Source: Rubellimicrobium thermophilum DSM 16684
Lineage (GTDB): Bacteria; Pseudomonadota; Alphaproteobacteria; Rhodobacterales; Rhodobacteraceae
Assembly: GCF_000442315.1 (NCBI RefSeq)
Contig: NZ_KE557318.1
Span: forward strand, 49,529-113,528
Reading direction: 5' to 3'
Length of the DNA: 64,000 bases
Below, piece by piece: positions 30,239 to 40,466 of this stretch (its first letter is position 1; each line of letters begins with the position of its first letter). The notes beneath the pieces were generated by a model. It was not told the DNA's origin, made no database searches, and saw only the letters and a program-made list of their open reading frames with translations. The position numbers and the translations under genes are program-made.

Positions 30239-30429
30239 GGGGTCGCGTCACGGCCGGCGATCGGGCGCTGGCGATCTTGTGAACGACCGGGCCATTGCGG
30301 CATGGCGTGAATTGCGTGCCTACAGGCAGGGAACATGGCCTGCCCTCTGACCGCTGGCGGGGCCCGGCCCTGACAAGCAGGCAGGCTGAACCTATCTCCC
30401 CGGGGACACCGAAACCAAGGAGGGCAATG

Positions 30430-31237
30430 ATGCGCCGTCGATCGCTTCTGATGGGTCTGGGCCTTCTGTCCCTCACGGGGCCGCGGCTGCTGCATGCGCA
30501 GGAGGCCGAGACGCTCGAACTGCTGGTCGGCACCGGCGATCCTGGCCTCTCTCCCGCAGGATCGGTACCGGAGGATCCGCTGGCTGACAGCCATGCCCTG
30601 CCCCGGATCGTGCCGGCTCCGCCGGGCAGCCTGCCCGGCGAGATCCATGTCTATCCCGATGACTTCGTCCTCTACTGGACTATCTCGGACGGGCTGGCGC
30701 TGCGTTATGACGTGGGCATCGGCCGCGCCGGCCTCTACGAGGCCGGAGAGTTCACCGTGGGCGCCAAGAAGGAATGGCCGTCCTGGACCCCTACCCCGGA
30801 GATGATCGCGCGCGAGCCCGAACGCTATGCCCGCTGGGCCGACGGCATGCCGGGCGGGCCCGACAACCCGCTGGGTGCGCGTGCCCTGTATCTGTTCACC
30901 CCCGAACGCGGCGACACGATGCTGCGCATCCACGGCACCAACGCGCCCGAGACGATCGGCACTGCCGTTTCGAATGGCTGCGTGCGCCTCGTGAACGAAG
31001 ATATCATCGATCTTTACGAACGCGTGCCGCTTCATGCCCGGGTGGTGCTGCATCCCAAGGGCGTCTCGTCCGATCCGGGATCCGGGGAGGAGACCGGGGA
31101 TGCGATGGCCGCGTCCGCGCCCTTCCCGCCGGCCGAGGTGCTGCCGTTCCCGGCCCAGTCCGCCTTGCCCCCCCGCGCCGTCCCCGGCGCCTGTGGCACC
31201 GGCGCTCTCGGTGTTCGAGACGGGCGGCCTCTACTGA
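30430..31237 (+). CDS. L,D-transpeptidase (YkuD domain), one frameshift near the C-terminus
   Basis: About 268 residues. A signal peptide with a twin-arginine-like start (RRRSLLMGLGLLSL) is cleaved near LHA-Q. The YkuD catalytic domain spans roughly 85-215, with the HxnSxGCxR pattern seen as RIHGTNAPETIGTAVSNGCVRL; the Cys is the nucleophile that forms 3-3 cross-links or anchors proteins. AAGGAGGG is ideally spaced for ATG 30430 rather than the ATG one codon before. An extra C in a 7-C run near 31170 shifts the frame; correcting it gives a tail ending VFETGGLY, the usual Rhodobacteraceae ending. Confidence 0.88.
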
Positions 31238-31331
31238 TCGGGCGAGCCGAGACGGCCCCGCACGACCCCCGGGGGATGCGCTGAAGGCCGGGCTGCGCCG
31301 TTCCGGGCCGGCCCGTTCCGCCCCGCGCCGG

Positions 31332-32825
31332 TCAGCGCTCCTCGCCCTGCCAGGGCTTGGCCAGATTGCCGAAGCGGGTGAAGCGCCCGTCGAAGCTCAG
31401 CTCCACGGTGCCGATGGGGCCGTGGCGCTGCTTGCCGATGATCACCTCGGCCTTGCCGTGCACGCGCTCCATCTCCTCCTGCCACTTGGCCATCCGCTCG
31501 ATCTCGTGCTCGCCGGGCTTCTCGCGCTCCTTGTAGTATTCCTCGCGGAACACGAACATCACCACATCGGCGTCCTGTTCGATCGAACCCGATTCGCGCA
31601 GATCCGACAGTTGCGGCCGCTTGTCCTCGCGGCTTTCCACCTGCCGCGAGAGCTGCGACAGCGCGACCACGGGGATGTCCAGCTCCTTGGCGATGGCCTT
31701 CAGCCCCTGCGTGATCTCCGATACCTCGTTGACACGGCTGTCGCGGGCCGTCGCCGGCCGCACGAGCTGGAGATAGTCCACGAACAGCACATCGAGCCCA
31801 TGCGTCCGCTTGAGCCGGCGCGCCCGCGCCGCAAGCTGGCTGATCGGGATCGCCGCCGTATCGTCGATGAAGAGGGGGCAGGCCTCCAGATCCCGCGCCG
31901 CGGCGACGAAACGGCGGAACTCCTCTTCGGTCATGTCTCCCCGCCGGATCTGCTCGGAGGGGACCTCGGCCGCCTCCGACAGGATCCGCGCGGCAAGCTG
32001 CTCGGCACTCATCTCGAGCGAGAAGAACCCCACCACGCCGCCGCTCACCGTGCCTTCGCTGCCGTCAGGCAGCCGTCCCCGCCGGTAGGCCTTCGCGATG
32101 TTGAAGGCGATGTTGGTGGCCAGCGAGGTCTTGCCCATCGACGGGCGCCCCGCGAGGATCAGCAGGTCCGACTTGTGCAATCCGCCCAGCTTGCGGTCGA
32201 GATCGACCAGTCCGGTGGAAATCCCCGCCAGGCCCCCGTCGCGCTGATAGGCGGCATTGGCCGATTGCACGGCATCGGTGACCGCGCGCAGGAAGCTCTG
32301 GAAGCCCGTCTCGCTCCGCCCCTGATCGGCCAACCGATAGAGCGCCTGTTCGGCTTCGACGATCTGCTCCTCGGGGCTGCTCTCGATCTCCACCCGCGCG
32401 GCGCGGTCGGTGATCTCGCGCCCCAGCCGGATCAGCTCGCGCCGCGTGGCGAGGTCGCGGATGAGCTGGGCATAGTCGCGCGCCGCGAAGGAGGAGATCG
32501 CCGCCGCGGCCAGCCGCGCCAGATAGGCCGGCCCGCCCAGCGCCCGCAGCCCCTCGTCGCCTTCGAGAAAGGCCTTGAGCGTGACGGGCGAGGCCAGCGC
32601 GTTTTTCTGGATGCGCGCGGCGGCCACCTCGTAGATGCGGGCATGGACAGGGTCGAAGAAATGCTCGGGCGAAAGGATGGCGCTCACCCGATCGAACACG
32701 TCGTTGTTGGTGAGGATCGCCCCCAGAACCTGCTGCTCGGCCTCGATGTTGTGGGGCAGCGGCTCTGTCCCGGGGGAGGGGGGCTCGGCCGGCAGGCGCG
32801 GCCGGAAGGGCGCGATCTCGGTCAT
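31332..32825 (-). CDS. dnaB: replicative DNA helicase DnaB
   Basis: 497-residue hexameric fork helicase. The N-terminal primase-interaction domain begins PHNIEAEQQVLGAIL (about 24-38), followed by a RecA-like motor with Walker A LAGRPSMGKTSLATNIAFN, FFSLEMSAEQLAAR, Walker B VLFVDYLQLV and SQLSRQVE with the arginine finger region RESGSIEQDADVV. Start ATG 32825 (MTEIAPF). No intein is visible. A DnaA box lies 112 bp upstream. Confidence 0.96.
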   Translation of the reverse strand: MTEIAPFRPRLPAEPPSPGTEPLPHNIEAEQQVLGAILTNNDVFDRVSAILSPEHFFDPVHARIYEVAAARIQKNALASPVTLKAFLEGDEGLRALGGPAYLARLAAAAISSFAARDYAQLIRDLATRRELIRLGREITDRAARVEIESSPEEQIVEAEQALYRLADQGRSETGFQSFLRAVTDAVQSANAAYQRDGGLAGISTGLVDLDRKLGGLHKSDLLILAGRPSMGKTSLATNIAFNIAKAYRRGRLPDGSEGTVSGGVVGFFSLEMSAEQLAARILSEAAEVPSEQIRRGDMTEEEFRRFVAAARDLEACPLFIDDTAAIPISQLAARARRLKRTHGLDVLFVDYLQLVRPATARDSRVNEVSEITQGLKAIAKELDIPVVALSQLSRQVESREDKRPQLSDLRESGSIEQDADVVMFVFREEYYKEREKPGEHEIERMAKWQEEMERVHGKAEVIIGKQRHGPIGTVELSFDGRFTRFGNLAKPWQGEER

Positions 32826-32936
32826 GGCTCGATCCTCTCGCGGGCAGACCGCCCTTATGCCGGAGATTACGCCCGTGCGAACAGGGGGGGAACAGGGATT
32901 CCTGTGGACCGTGTCGGCGGAAGCTGGGGACGATCC

Positions 32937-32945
32937 TGTGGATAA
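32937..32945 (-). promoter_or_regulatory. DnaA box TTATCCACA upstream of dnaB
   Basis: The plus strand reads TGTGGATAA, a perfect R1-type DnaA box on the minus strand, 112 bp before the dnaB start. A weaker partial copy (TGTGGACCG) occurs at 32903-32911. DnaA is a transcription factor as well as an initiator, so regulation of dnaB by DnaA is possible. A single 9-mer can also occur by chance, though less readily in DNA this GC-rich. Confidence 0.5.
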
Positions 32946-32997
32946 CGCCCGCGCGCCCCGGGTGGGAGGGGGGGATGAAGAAGGGCCCCCGATTCCC

Positions 32998-33023
32998 CGC
33001 CGGCCTGCCCCGCCGGCCTGCCC
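32998..33023 (+). repeat. 13-bp tandem duplication, CGCCGGCCTGCCC x2
   Basis: Two exact head-to-tail copies lie in the 248-bp gap between dnaB and the quinone reductase gene, followed by more GGCCGC-rich DNA. The gap otherwise contains the dnaB promoter region with the DnaA box. No gene is visible in it. Confidence 0.7.
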
Positions 33024-33073
33024 CGCCGCCGCAGGGCCGCCGGAGGGCCGCAGGGGGCCGCGCCCCTGTCCGC

Positions 33074-34054
33074 TCAGGGCAGGAGCACCGTCGCCCCGGT
33101 CGTGGCGCGCGCCTCGAGAGCGCGATGGGCTGCGGCCGCCTCCGCCAGGGGGCGGCGCTGGTCGATGCGGGGTCGGATCGCCCCCGAGATCACCTTCTCG
33201 AACAGTTCCGCCGCCATGCGGCGCAGCACGGCGGGATCGGCGATATGGGTGAACAGCGTCGGCCGCGTGAGCATCAGCGACCCCTTGGCGGCCAGCAGGC
33301 CGATGTCGAAGGGCTCCACCTTGCCGCTTGCATTGCCGAAGGAGATCATCGTGCCCAGCGGCCGCAGCGCGTCGAGCGAGGCGATGAAGCTGTCGCGCCC
33401 GACCCCGTCCATCACCACATCCACGCCCCGCCCGCCTGTCAGGCGCCGCGCCTCGGCCGCGAGGTCCTGCGTCCGCATGTCGATGGTCTCGGCGGCGCCA
33501 TGTTCGCGGGCAAGGGCGCATTTCGCGGCGCCCCCCGCGGCACCGATCAGCCGGATCCCCTCGCTGCGGGCCCATTGGCAGGCGATCAGGCCGGTGCCCC
33601 CGGCGGCCGGCAGGAACAGAACCGTGTCGCCGGGCCGGATCGGCACCGTGCGGCGGAACAGGTAATGGACCGTGAGGCCCTTGAGCATCACCGCCGCGGC
33701 CTCCTCGAAGGAGATCGCATCGGGCAGCTTCACGAGAGGGGCCGCCGGCATCACCCGCGCCTCGGCATAGGCGCCCAGGGGGCCGCCGGCATAGGCGACG
33801 CGGTCGCCGGGGGCGACATGCTCCACCCCTTCGCCGACCGCCTCGATCACGCCGGCGCCCTCGGACCCGAGGCCCGAGGGCAGCGACAGCGGATAGAGGC
33901 CGGAACGGTGGTAGATGTCGATGTAGTTGACGCCGATGGCATGGTGACGCAGCAGCACTTCCCCCGGTCCGGGCGCGGGCAGCGGCCGATCCTCCCAGGC
34001 GATGGCCTCGGGGCCGCCGGTGGCGTGCAGGACAGCGGTGCGGGCAACGGACAT
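33074..34054 (-). CDS. NADPH:quinone oxidoreductase, zinc-free MDR family
   Basis: 326 residues, QorA type of the medium-chain dehydrogenase superfamily. Seen: GEVLLRHHAIGVNYIDIYHRSG in the catalytic domain, GSEGAGVIEAVGEGV, AVMLKGLTVHYLFRRT, and a nucleotide-binding motif LPAAGGTGLIACQWA. Zinc ligands of alcohol dehydrogenases are absent. The likely reaction is NADPH-dependent one-electron reduction of quinones. It stands alone between dnaB and panB on the same strand. Confidence 0.9.
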   Translation of the reverse strand: MSVARTAVLHATGGPEAIAWEDRPLPAPGPGEVLLRHHAIGVNYIDIYHRSGLYPLSLPSGLGSEGAGVIEAVGEGVEHVAPGDRVAYAGGPLGAYAEARVMPAAPLVKLPDAISFEEAAAVMLKGLTVHYLFRRTVPIRPGDTVLFLPAAGGTGLIACQWARSEGIRLIGAAGGAAKCALAREHGAAETIDMRTQDLAAEARRLTGGRGVDVVMDGVGRDSFIASLDALRPLGTMISFGNASGKVEPFDIGLLAAKGSLMLTRPTLFTHIADPAVLRRMAAELFEKVISGAIRPRIDQRRPLAEAAAAHRALEARATTGATVLLP

Positions 34055-34122
34055 GCGCGGAACTCCCCTTTCCGGGCGGATGCGCCACCCTGTCCCGTCA
34101 GGCCGCGGCCTGCAAGCGGCGC

Positions 34123-34941
34123 TCAGCGATAGACCTGCCCTTCGCCGGGGAAGGCGCGGGCGCGCACCTCATCGGCATAGCGGCGCACCGCATCCTCGAT
34201 CTGTTCGGCCAGGGCGCCGTAGACCTTGACGAATTTCGGCGGACGCGGGTTCAGCCCCAGCATGTCCTCGAGCACGAGGATCTGCCCGTCGCAGGCAGGC
34301 GAGGCGCCGATGCCGATGGTCGGGATCGGGCAGGATGCCGTGATCCGTGCGGCCAGCGGCTCCACCATGCCTTCGAGAACCACCGCAAAGGCCCCCGCCT
34401 CGGCCACGACGCGGGCATCCTCCTCATGCAGCGGCCAGGTCTCCTCGTCGCGGCCCTGGGTCCTGAACCCGCCCATGACATGGCTGGACTGCGGGGTGAG
34501 ACCGATATGCGCCATGACGGGAATGCCCCGCTCGGTCAGAAAGCGGATCGTTTCGCCCATCCGCCGGCCGCCCTCGATCTTGACCGCGCCGCAGCCTGTC
34601 TCCTTCATCACATGGGCGGCGCTGCGGAAGGCGGCCGAGGGGCTTTCCTCGTAGGAGCCGAAGGGCAGGTCCACGACCACGAGCGCCCGCTTCGTCCCGC
34701 GCACCACCGCCTTGCCATGCATCACCATGAGGTCGAGCGGCACGCCCACCGTGCTCTCCATCCCGTGCATCACCATGCCCAGGCTGTCGCCGACCAAGAT
34801 GATCTCGGCATGGCGGTCGACGATGGCGGCGGTATGCGCATGATAGGAGGTCAGGGCCACGATCGGCTCTCCCCCCTTGCGGGCGCGGATCTGGGGCACG
34901 GTGATGCGGCGGATTGCGGTCTGCGCAGGCTGGGTGCTCAT
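34123..34941 (-). CDS. panB: 3-methyl-2-oxobutanoate hydroxymethyltransferase
   Basis: 272-residue TIM-barrel enzyme that transfers a hydroxymethyl group from methylene-THF to ketoisovalerate, the first step to pantothenate. Seen: [19 protein letters not shown], metal-site [26 protein letters not shown] and [16 protein letters not shown]. Start ATG 34941 overlaps the panC stop by four bases. Length is normal. Confidence 0.95.
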   Translation of the reverse strand: MSTQPAQTAIRRITVPQIRARKGGEPIVALTSYHAHTAAIVDRHAEIILVGDSLGMVMHGMESTVGVPLDLMVMHGKAVVRGTKRALVVVDLPFGSYEESPSAAFRSAAHVMKETGCGAVKIEGGRRMGETIRFLTERGIPVMAHIGLTPQSSHVMGGFRTQGRDEETWPLHEEDARVVAEAGAFAVVLEGMVEPLAARITASCPIPTIGIGASPACDGQILVLEDMLGLNPRPPKFVKVYGALAEQIEDAVRRYADEVRARAFPGEGQVYR

Positions 34942-35801
34942 GGCCTGTCCTCCGGGGGATCGATCGGGGGGTCGATCTCGCGCTGGTCGATCAGCAGGAC
35001 GCCGTCCACCTCGGCCGACAGCATGATGCCGGCCCGCCGGGTGATGGCTTCCGTCACGGGGGCAAAGCTCTCGGCATCGACGATGTCGAGCCCGCGCAGG
35101 GTGGCCCGAGGCTCGGCGGCGACCGTCTCGCGGATCGCCTCGGCCAGGCGCTCGGGGGGGGCGCCGGCGGCGGCGAGCCTCTCGGCCCGGTCCAGGGCAC
35201 GGCTCAGGACCAGGGCTGCGGCCCGCCCCTCGGGCGACAGGCGTGCATTGCGCGAACTGAGCGCCAGCCCGTCCGGCGCCCGCACCGTGGGCACGCCCCG
35301 AATCGCCACCGGCAGGAACAGGTCGCGGACCATGCGGCGGATGACGGCCAGTTGCTGATAGTCCTTTTCGCCGAACAGGGCGATGTCGGGGCGGACGATG
35401 TTGAACAGCTTCAGCACCACCGTCGCCACGCCACGGAAATGCCCCGGCCTGACCGCCCCGTGGAACACCCCCGCCAGACGGAGCGTCTCGACGATGGTTT
35501 CGTCCCCTTCGGGATAGATCTCGGCGACATCGGGGGCAAAGAGCGCATCCACGCCCGCGCCTTCCAGCATCGCGCGGTCTGCCTCCAGCGTGCGGGGATA
35601 GGCGGCCAGATCCTTCGGATCGCCGAACTGGGTGGGGTTGACGAAGATCGAGACGACAACCCGTTCCGCCGCCATCCGTGCCGCCGCGACCAGCGCCATA
35701 TGGCCTTCGTGCAGGGCCCCCATCGTCGGGACGAGGGCGACGCGGCCCTGCCAGCCTTCGCGCAGGCGGCGCATTGCGGCGACAGTCGCGCAGGTTTCCA
35801 T
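34938..35801 (-). CDS. panC: pantoate--beta-alanine ligase
   Basis: 287-residue ATP-dependent ligase completing pantothenate synthesis. HIGH-type motif [18 protein letters not shown] (about 25-42), [24 protein letters not shown] and the KMSKS-like [13 protein letters not shown] are all in place. It precedes panB in a two-gene operon with ATGA overlap, so CoA precursor supply is complete here apart from panE and panD, which are not in the window. Confidence 0.96.
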   Translation of the reverse strand: METCATVAAMRRLREGWQGRVALVPTMGALHEGHMALVAAARMAAERVVVSIFVNPTQFGDPKDLAAYPRTLEADRAMLEGAGVDALFAPDVAEIYPEGDETIVETLRLAGVFHGAVRPGHFRGVATVVLKLFNIVRPDIALFGEKDYQQLAVIRRMVRDLFLPVAIRGVPTVRAPDGLALSSRNARLSPEGRAAALVLSRALDRAERLAAAGAPPERLAEAIRETVAAEPRATLRGLDIVDAESFAPVTEAITRRAGIMLSAEVDGVLLIDQREIDPPIDPPEDRP

Positions 35802-35974
35802 GACATGCCCCCCCGATTCCTGTCTTAGGTCCTGCGCCGCGGCGCGGCAAGACGGGGTCCCGCCGCGAAAGGGTCACAAGGCCGCCCCGCCCGCATCATG
35901 GAAGGTCCTCAGCCTGATCTGTGCCGCGCCGACCGTCGCGCGGCAAGGGAGGGCAGGGCAACGGAGGACATGTC

Positions 35975-36335
35975 ATGCGCAGAAGGGCGGTTGCGGTTCT
36001 GGGCCTTGGCCTGCTGCTGATCGCGGGATCGGCGGGCAGGATCGGCTGGCAGGTTCTGGACGGGGAAAAGGCCGGTATGACCCTGTCCGTGTTGCCCGTG
36101 CGGCATGACGCCGGCAGCCGGCAGGCCCCTGCGCTGATTCCGGCCGCGATTCCGACCGTGTCGGCGGCCCCCTCCCCCGGGACGGTGGAGGCCTCGCCGC
36201 CCCTCGAGGACATGACGGGGGGACAGGGGCGATGGCATGCCCCGTCCGCCTGTCCGCCGCGGTGTCGAGGGTGCGGCCGCGGGCTTTGCCTGCACCTTCG
36301 AAGGGGGCGCGCGCCGCTGCCGTGCGGGGGGCTGA
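35975..36335 (+). CDS. small exported or membrane-anchored hypothetical protein, one frameshift
   Basis: About 119 residues if an extra G in the 6-G run near 36217-36224 is ignored. An N-terminal hydrophobic segment (RRRAVAVLGLGLLLIAGSAG) suggests a signal anchor; the middle is Ala/Pro-rich and the corrected end reads GFACTFEGGARRCRAGG with two Cys. ATG 35975 has ACGGAGG upstream. Without the correction the frame runs on antisense through the ATPase gene. No family recognised; it is divergent from panC. Confidence 0.45.
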
Positions 36336-36370
36336 TCGCCCTCTCCGCTCTCCTGCCCCCTCCGGCTCTG

Positions 36371-36404
36371 CGGCCCGGTGCGGCCCGGTGCGGCCCGGTG
36401 CGGG
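36371..36404 (+). repeat. 10-bp tandem repeat, CGGCCCGGTG x3
   Basis: Three exact copies of CGGCCCGGTG followed by CGGGG, located between the small exported protein and the 3' end of the sugar ATPase gene. Such simple repeats are prone to slippage. No function evident; could form GC-rich secondary structure at the end of the converging transcripts. Confidence 0.75.
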
Positions 36405-36412
36405 GAAGGGGA

Positions 36413-37390
36413 TCAGGGGAAACGGTGCTCGCGGCCCGGAAGCGGGCTGACCCCGACTTCCGCGCCGATGGCGGGACTGTGGTCCCCTTCGCTGCGCAGG
36501 ACCATCGCCCCCAGGGTCGGCACATCGAGATGGATCACCGTATCGGCCCCCAGCCGCTCCACATGCCGCACCCGGCCCCGCCAGCGCGGGGCGTCCCCGG
36601 TCAGCCGCAGATGCTCCGGCCGGATGCCATAGGTGCCGCAGGGCTCGCCCACGGCCCGGCCTTCATAAAGGTTCATCTTCGGGCTGCCGATGAATCCCGC
36701 GACAAAGGGCGAGGCCGGCCGGTCATACAGCTCCATCGGGCTGCCGATCTGTTCGATCCGGCCCGCGTTCAGCACGACGATCTTGTCGGCCATGGTCATT
36801 GCCTCGACCTGGTCATGGGTGACATAGATCATCGTCGCGCCCAGCTTGCGGTGCAGGTCGGACAGCTCGATCCGCATCTGCGCCCGCAGCGCGGCATCGA
36901 GATTCGACAGCGGTTCGTCGAACAGGAACACCTTGGGATCGCGCACGATGGCCCGGCCGATGGCGACGCGCTGCCTCTGCCCGCCCGAGAGCTCCTTCGG
37001 CTTGCGGTCCAGCAGATGGCTCAGCTGCAATGCCTCGGCCGCGGCCTCGACTCGGGCGCGGATCTCGGCCTTCGGCCGTCGGGCCAGCGACAGGCCGAAG
37101 CCGATGTTCTCGCGCACCGTCAGATGGGGGTAGAGGGCATAGTTCTGGAACACCATGGCGATGCCGCGGGCCGAGGGTTCGGCATCGGTGACATCCTGGC
37201 CGGCGATCTCGATGCGGCCGGAGCTGGCATCCTCCAGCCCCGCGATCAGCCGCAGCAGGGTGGACTTGCCGCAGCCCGAAGGGCCGACGAAGACGCAGAA
37301 TTCGCCCGGTTCGACGGTCAGGTCGATGCCCTTGATGACCTCGACCGCGCCGAAGGACTTCGTGAGATTGCGCAGCACGACAGAGGACAT
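36413..37390 (-). CDS. sugar ABC transporter ATP-binding protein (UgpC/MalK family)
   Basis: 325-residue ATPase. Walker [19 protein letters not shown] near residue 37, signature [19 protein letters not shown], Walker [17 protein letters not shown], and a C-terminal OB-fold domain ([18 protein letters not shown]) as in MalK/UgpC. It is the last gene of the minus-strand rhamnoside operon, four bases after the MalG-like permease. A slightly short C-terminus is the only oddity. ATPases of this type are often shared between sugar importers. Confidence 0.92.
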   Translation of the reverse strand: MSSVVLRNLTKSFGAVEVIKGIDLTVEPGEFCVFVGPSGCGKSTLLRLIAGLEDASSGRIEIAGQDVTDAEPSARGIAMVFQNYALYPHLTVRENIGFGLSLARRPKAEIRARVEAAAEALQLSHLLDRKPKELSGGQRQRVAIGRAIVRDPKVFLFDEPLSNLDAALRAQMRIELSDLHRKLGATMIYVTHDQVEAMTMADKIVVLNAGRIEQIGSPMELYDRPASPFVAGFIGSPKMNLYEGRAVGEPCGTYGIRPEHLRLTGDAPRWRGRVRHVERLGADTVIHLDVPTLGAMVLRSEGDHSPAIGAEVGVSPLPGREHRFP

Positions 37391-37394
37391 GGGC

Positions 37395-38234
37395 CTATCC
37401 TTTCACGCCGCCTGCGGTCATGCCGGCGACGATCTGGCGGTTGAAGAAGACGAAGACCAGAAGGGGCGGAATGGTGATGAGCAGGATGTTCATGAAGAGC
37501 AGGTTGTACTGGCTCTGGAACTGGCTCTGGAAGTTGAACAGCGTGATCTGCACCGTCACGTTCTCGCGCCCCGGCAGGTAGTAGAGCGGGTTGGTGAAGT
37601 CGTTGAAGATCGCCACCGCCTGCACGACGATCAGCGTCACGGTGACGGGTTTCAGCAGCGGCAGGATGACGCGAAAGAAGACCTGCCAGGGCCGGGCGCC
37701 GTCGATGATCGCCGCCTCGTCCAGCGACCGGGGGATGGAGGCGATGAAGCTGCGATAGAGCAGCACCGCGAAGGACAGGCCATAGGCGACCTGGATCAGG
37801 ATCATGCCGTGGATCGTCTTGAACAGGCCGAGATTCTGCAGCACCCAGATCGTCGGCACCACGGCGGGGGGCACCATCAGCCCGATCAGCAGGAAGACAT
37901 AGATCACCCGGTTCCAGCGCGACCGCCGTCGCTGCAGCACATAGCCGACCATGGCACCGAAGATCACCAGCAGCGTCACCGCCCCCACGGTGATCACGGT
38001 CGAGTTGAAATAGGCCAGCAGCAGCATGTAGTTGCGGGTCTGCACGACCTCGACCAGATTCTGCCAGGCGCGCCATTGCGCAGGCCAGCTGAACAGGAAC
38101 AGCGCCGCTTCCTGGGGGGTCTTCACGGCCATGAGAACGATGTAGAGGAAGGGCAGGATGAAGATCACCGTCGCCACCAGAAGGGACAGGATCCCGATCA
38201 GGCGGCGGCGGGCGGCGTCGCGGCGCAGGCTCAC
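37395..38234 (-). CDS. carbohydrate ABC transporter permease (MalG family)
   Basis: 279 residues, six membrane helices. The EAA loop is clear as [40 protein letters not shown] 38234 was chosen as start because it overlaps the upstream permease stop (GTGA) and has GGAGGTGG before it; an ATG nine codons upstream lies inside the preceding gene. The C-terminus [16 protein letters not shown] is typical for the family. Forms a heterodimer with the MalF-like permease. Confidence 0.92.
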   Translation of the reverse strand: MSLRRDAARRRLIGILSLLVATVIFILPFLYIVLMAVKTPQEAALFLFSWPAQWRAWQNLVEVVQTRNYMLLLAYFNSTVITVGAVTLLVIFGAMVGYVLQRRRSRWNRVIYVFLLIGLMVPPAVVPTIWVLQNLGLFKTIHGMILIQVAYGLSFAVLLYRSFIASIPRSLDEAAIIDGARPWQVFFRVILPLLKPVTVTLIVVQAVAIFNDFTNPLYYLPGRENVTVQITLFNFQSQFQSQYNLLFMNILLITIPPLLVFVFFNRQIVAGMTAGGVKG

Positions 38235-39097
38235 AGGTCCACCTCCCGCTTGCTGAACCACCAGGTCATGGGCAGGACGATGGCCGCGATCAGCAGGAAC
38301 AGGATCACGTTTCCGGCCGTGGACAGGCCGTAGAAGCCGGCCTGATACTGCTTGTAGATCACGCTGGCCAGCACGTCCGAGGCAAAGCCGGGCCCGCCGC
38401 GCGTGGTGGCCCAGATGATGTCGAAGCTGCGCAGCCCCCCGATCAGCGACAGGGTGACGACGGTCACCGTCGCGGGCCGCACCAGCGGCACGGTCACGCG
38501 CCAGAACTGCTGCCAGCGCGTGGCGCCGTCGATGCGCGCGGCCTCGTAATAGTCGGGCGAGATCGCGGCGAGCCCCGCGATGTAGATCAGCGTGGCCAGG
38601 CCCACGCCCTTCCAGATGTCGATCAGCGCCACGGAATAGAGCGCAAGCGCCGGATCCGACAGCCAGGCGGGCCCCTCGATCCCGATCGTGGCCAGGGCCA
38701 GGTTGATCGCCCCCCGCGTGGGATGCATCAGCGCGGCAAAGGCGATGCCGACGCCGATCGTGGACACCAGCACCGGGAAGAACACCACCGACCGCAGGAA
38801 GCCCTGGAACCAGATGCCGCTGGTCAGAAGCACGGCCAGCAGGAGCCCCAGCACCGATTTCGCCCCCGAAGTGACGACGGCATAGATCAGCGTGTTGACA
38901 AGGCCCTGCACGAGGAAGGGTTCGCGGAAGAACTGGCGGTAGTTGTCGAGGCCGATGAACTCGGCCTCGAACAGGTCCCAGCGGGTCAGGCTGAACCAGA
39001 AGCTGGCCACGGTCGGCACCAGGAACAGGGTCACGAAGACCACCGCGGCGGGCAGCACGAACCAGTAGGGATAGGGGGAAGGGCGGCGTGTGGCCAT
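38231..39097 (-). CDS. carbohydrate ABC transporter permease (MalF/UgpA family)
   Basis: 288 residues from ATG 39097 (preceded by GACGGAGCC); ATG 39115 is an alternative. It opens YPYWFVLPAAVVFVTLFLVP, typical for UgpA-type permeases, and contains the EAA loop SPDYYEAARIDGATRWQQFWRVTVPLV. Six helices expected. It lies between the binding-protein gene and the MalG-like permease in the same operon. Confidence 0.92.
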   Translation of the reverse strand: MATRRPSPYPYWFVLPAAVVFVTLFLVPTVASFWFSLTRWDLFEAEFIGLDNYRQFFREPFLVQGLVNTLIYAVVTSGAKSVLGLLLAVLLTSGIWFQGFLRSVVFFPVLVSTIGVGIAFAALMHPTRGAINLALATIGIEGPAWLSDPALALYSVALIDIWKGVGLATLIYIAGLAAISPDYYEAARIDGATRWQQFWRVTVPLVRPATVTVVTLSLIGGLRSFDIIWATTRGGPGFASDVLASVIYKQYQAGFYGLSTAGNVILFLLIAAIVLPMTWWFSKREVDL

Positions 39098-39164
39098 GCG
39101 GGCTCCGTCGGGCATGGGGGTGCCCCCGCCCGGCCGGAACGGGCGGGGGCGAACTGGCGGGAGG

Positions 39165-40443
39165 TTACCAGTTCGGCAGGCCGAGTTGACGGGCCTGCTT
39201 CTCGACGTCCTGATCGTAGAGGGCTGCGGCCGAGGCGGCATCGCGGATGCCCGAACCCACCTCGACCGTGATCTGTTCGAGCGCCGGCCCCTTGACGGGG
39301 GACAGGAACTCGAGCGCCGGGGCGGTGCGGCCGTCTTCCTCGAAATAGGGCATCATGTCGCGCACGGCCTGCGGCACATCCTCGGGCAGGTCGCAGCCCC
39401 GGATCAGATAGGGCCCCGATGCGCCGACCGCCTCCATCATGATGCGGCAGCCCTCGGGCGAGGCGACGAAGTTGAGGAAGGCCACCGCCTCTTCGGCATG
39501 CGGCGTGTCGGCCGGGACATAGAGCGCCGCCGGCATCCAGACGGTGAGGCCGTTGCGCTCGGGGTCGGTGCCGGGCTGGGCGAAGAAGCCGACATCGTCC
39601 AGATGCTCCGGATGGTTCTGCTTCAGCGTGCCGATGCCGAAGGTCAGCATCGGGTAATGCGCGCCCTCGCCGGTGGCGACCATGCGCATCCCGTCCTCGA
39701 AGAGGGCGACGCCGAAATCCCGGTTCAGATAGCCGGCCTCGAAGACCTCCTGCAGATGTTCGAAGCCGCGCAGCGCCGCGGGCGTGGTGGCGTATTTGGC
39801 GCGGTTGGCGGTGTAGTCCTCGGCGAAGGTCGGGGCCTCGGCCAGGACGTTGTAGAAATCGGCCAGCACGAAGAGCTGGCTCGTCCAGGTGTCGCCATAG
39901 GTCCTGGATCACGGGGACATGGCCGGCTTCGGCGATCTTGGCGTTGTTGGCCATGAACTCGTCCCAGGTCCGGGGGATGGACAGGCCCAGCTCCTCATAG
40001 ATGGGACGGTTGTAGAAGATGCCCCCGCCCATGGCCGGGCCGAAGGGGATGCCGCGCACGGTGCCGTCCGGGGCGGTGACGACCTGCTTGAAACTGTCGA
40101 GGACATTCGCCTGCCCCTCGATGTCCGACAGGTCGAGCAGCGTCTGTTCCGGCCGCAGCGCCTGGAAGAGCGAGCCGGAATTGTAGTTGAAGATGTCGGC
40201 CATTTCGCCGGTCGCAAGGCGGGTCTTGACGATGTTGTCGCCCTCCGATCCGCCGGCGCGCTGTTCGATGTCGAAGGTGACATCGGGATGCGCCGCGCTG
40301 TAGGCGGCGGTCAGGGCCTCCATCGCGCCGACCGTTTCGGGGTTGCTGTCGATCAGGACGGTCAGCGTCACATCGGCCGCGGCCATGCCCCCGGCCAGGG
40401 TCAGGGCGGCGGCCAGGGCCGCACTCATGCGCAGGGTCTTCAT
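39165..40443 (-). CDS. sugar ABC transporter substrate-binding protein (SBP family 1), one frameshift
   Basis: About 425 residues. A Sec signal peptide is clear (MKTLRMSAALAAALTLAGG, cleavage near AAA-D). The mature protein shows the extracellular solute-binding family 1 pattern: ATGEMADIFNYNSGSLFQAL, GIPFGPAMGGGIFYNRPIYE, and in the second half ALYVPADTPHAEEAVAFLNF. An extra G near 39903 separates the two halves (after HVPVIQ). It directly follows the rhamnosidase gene by 23 bp, so the ligand is likely rhamnose or a rhamnose-containing oligosaccharide; this is inference. Confidence 0.88.
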
Positions 40444-40466
40444 CGGTGGTCTCCTCCCCGGTTGGT

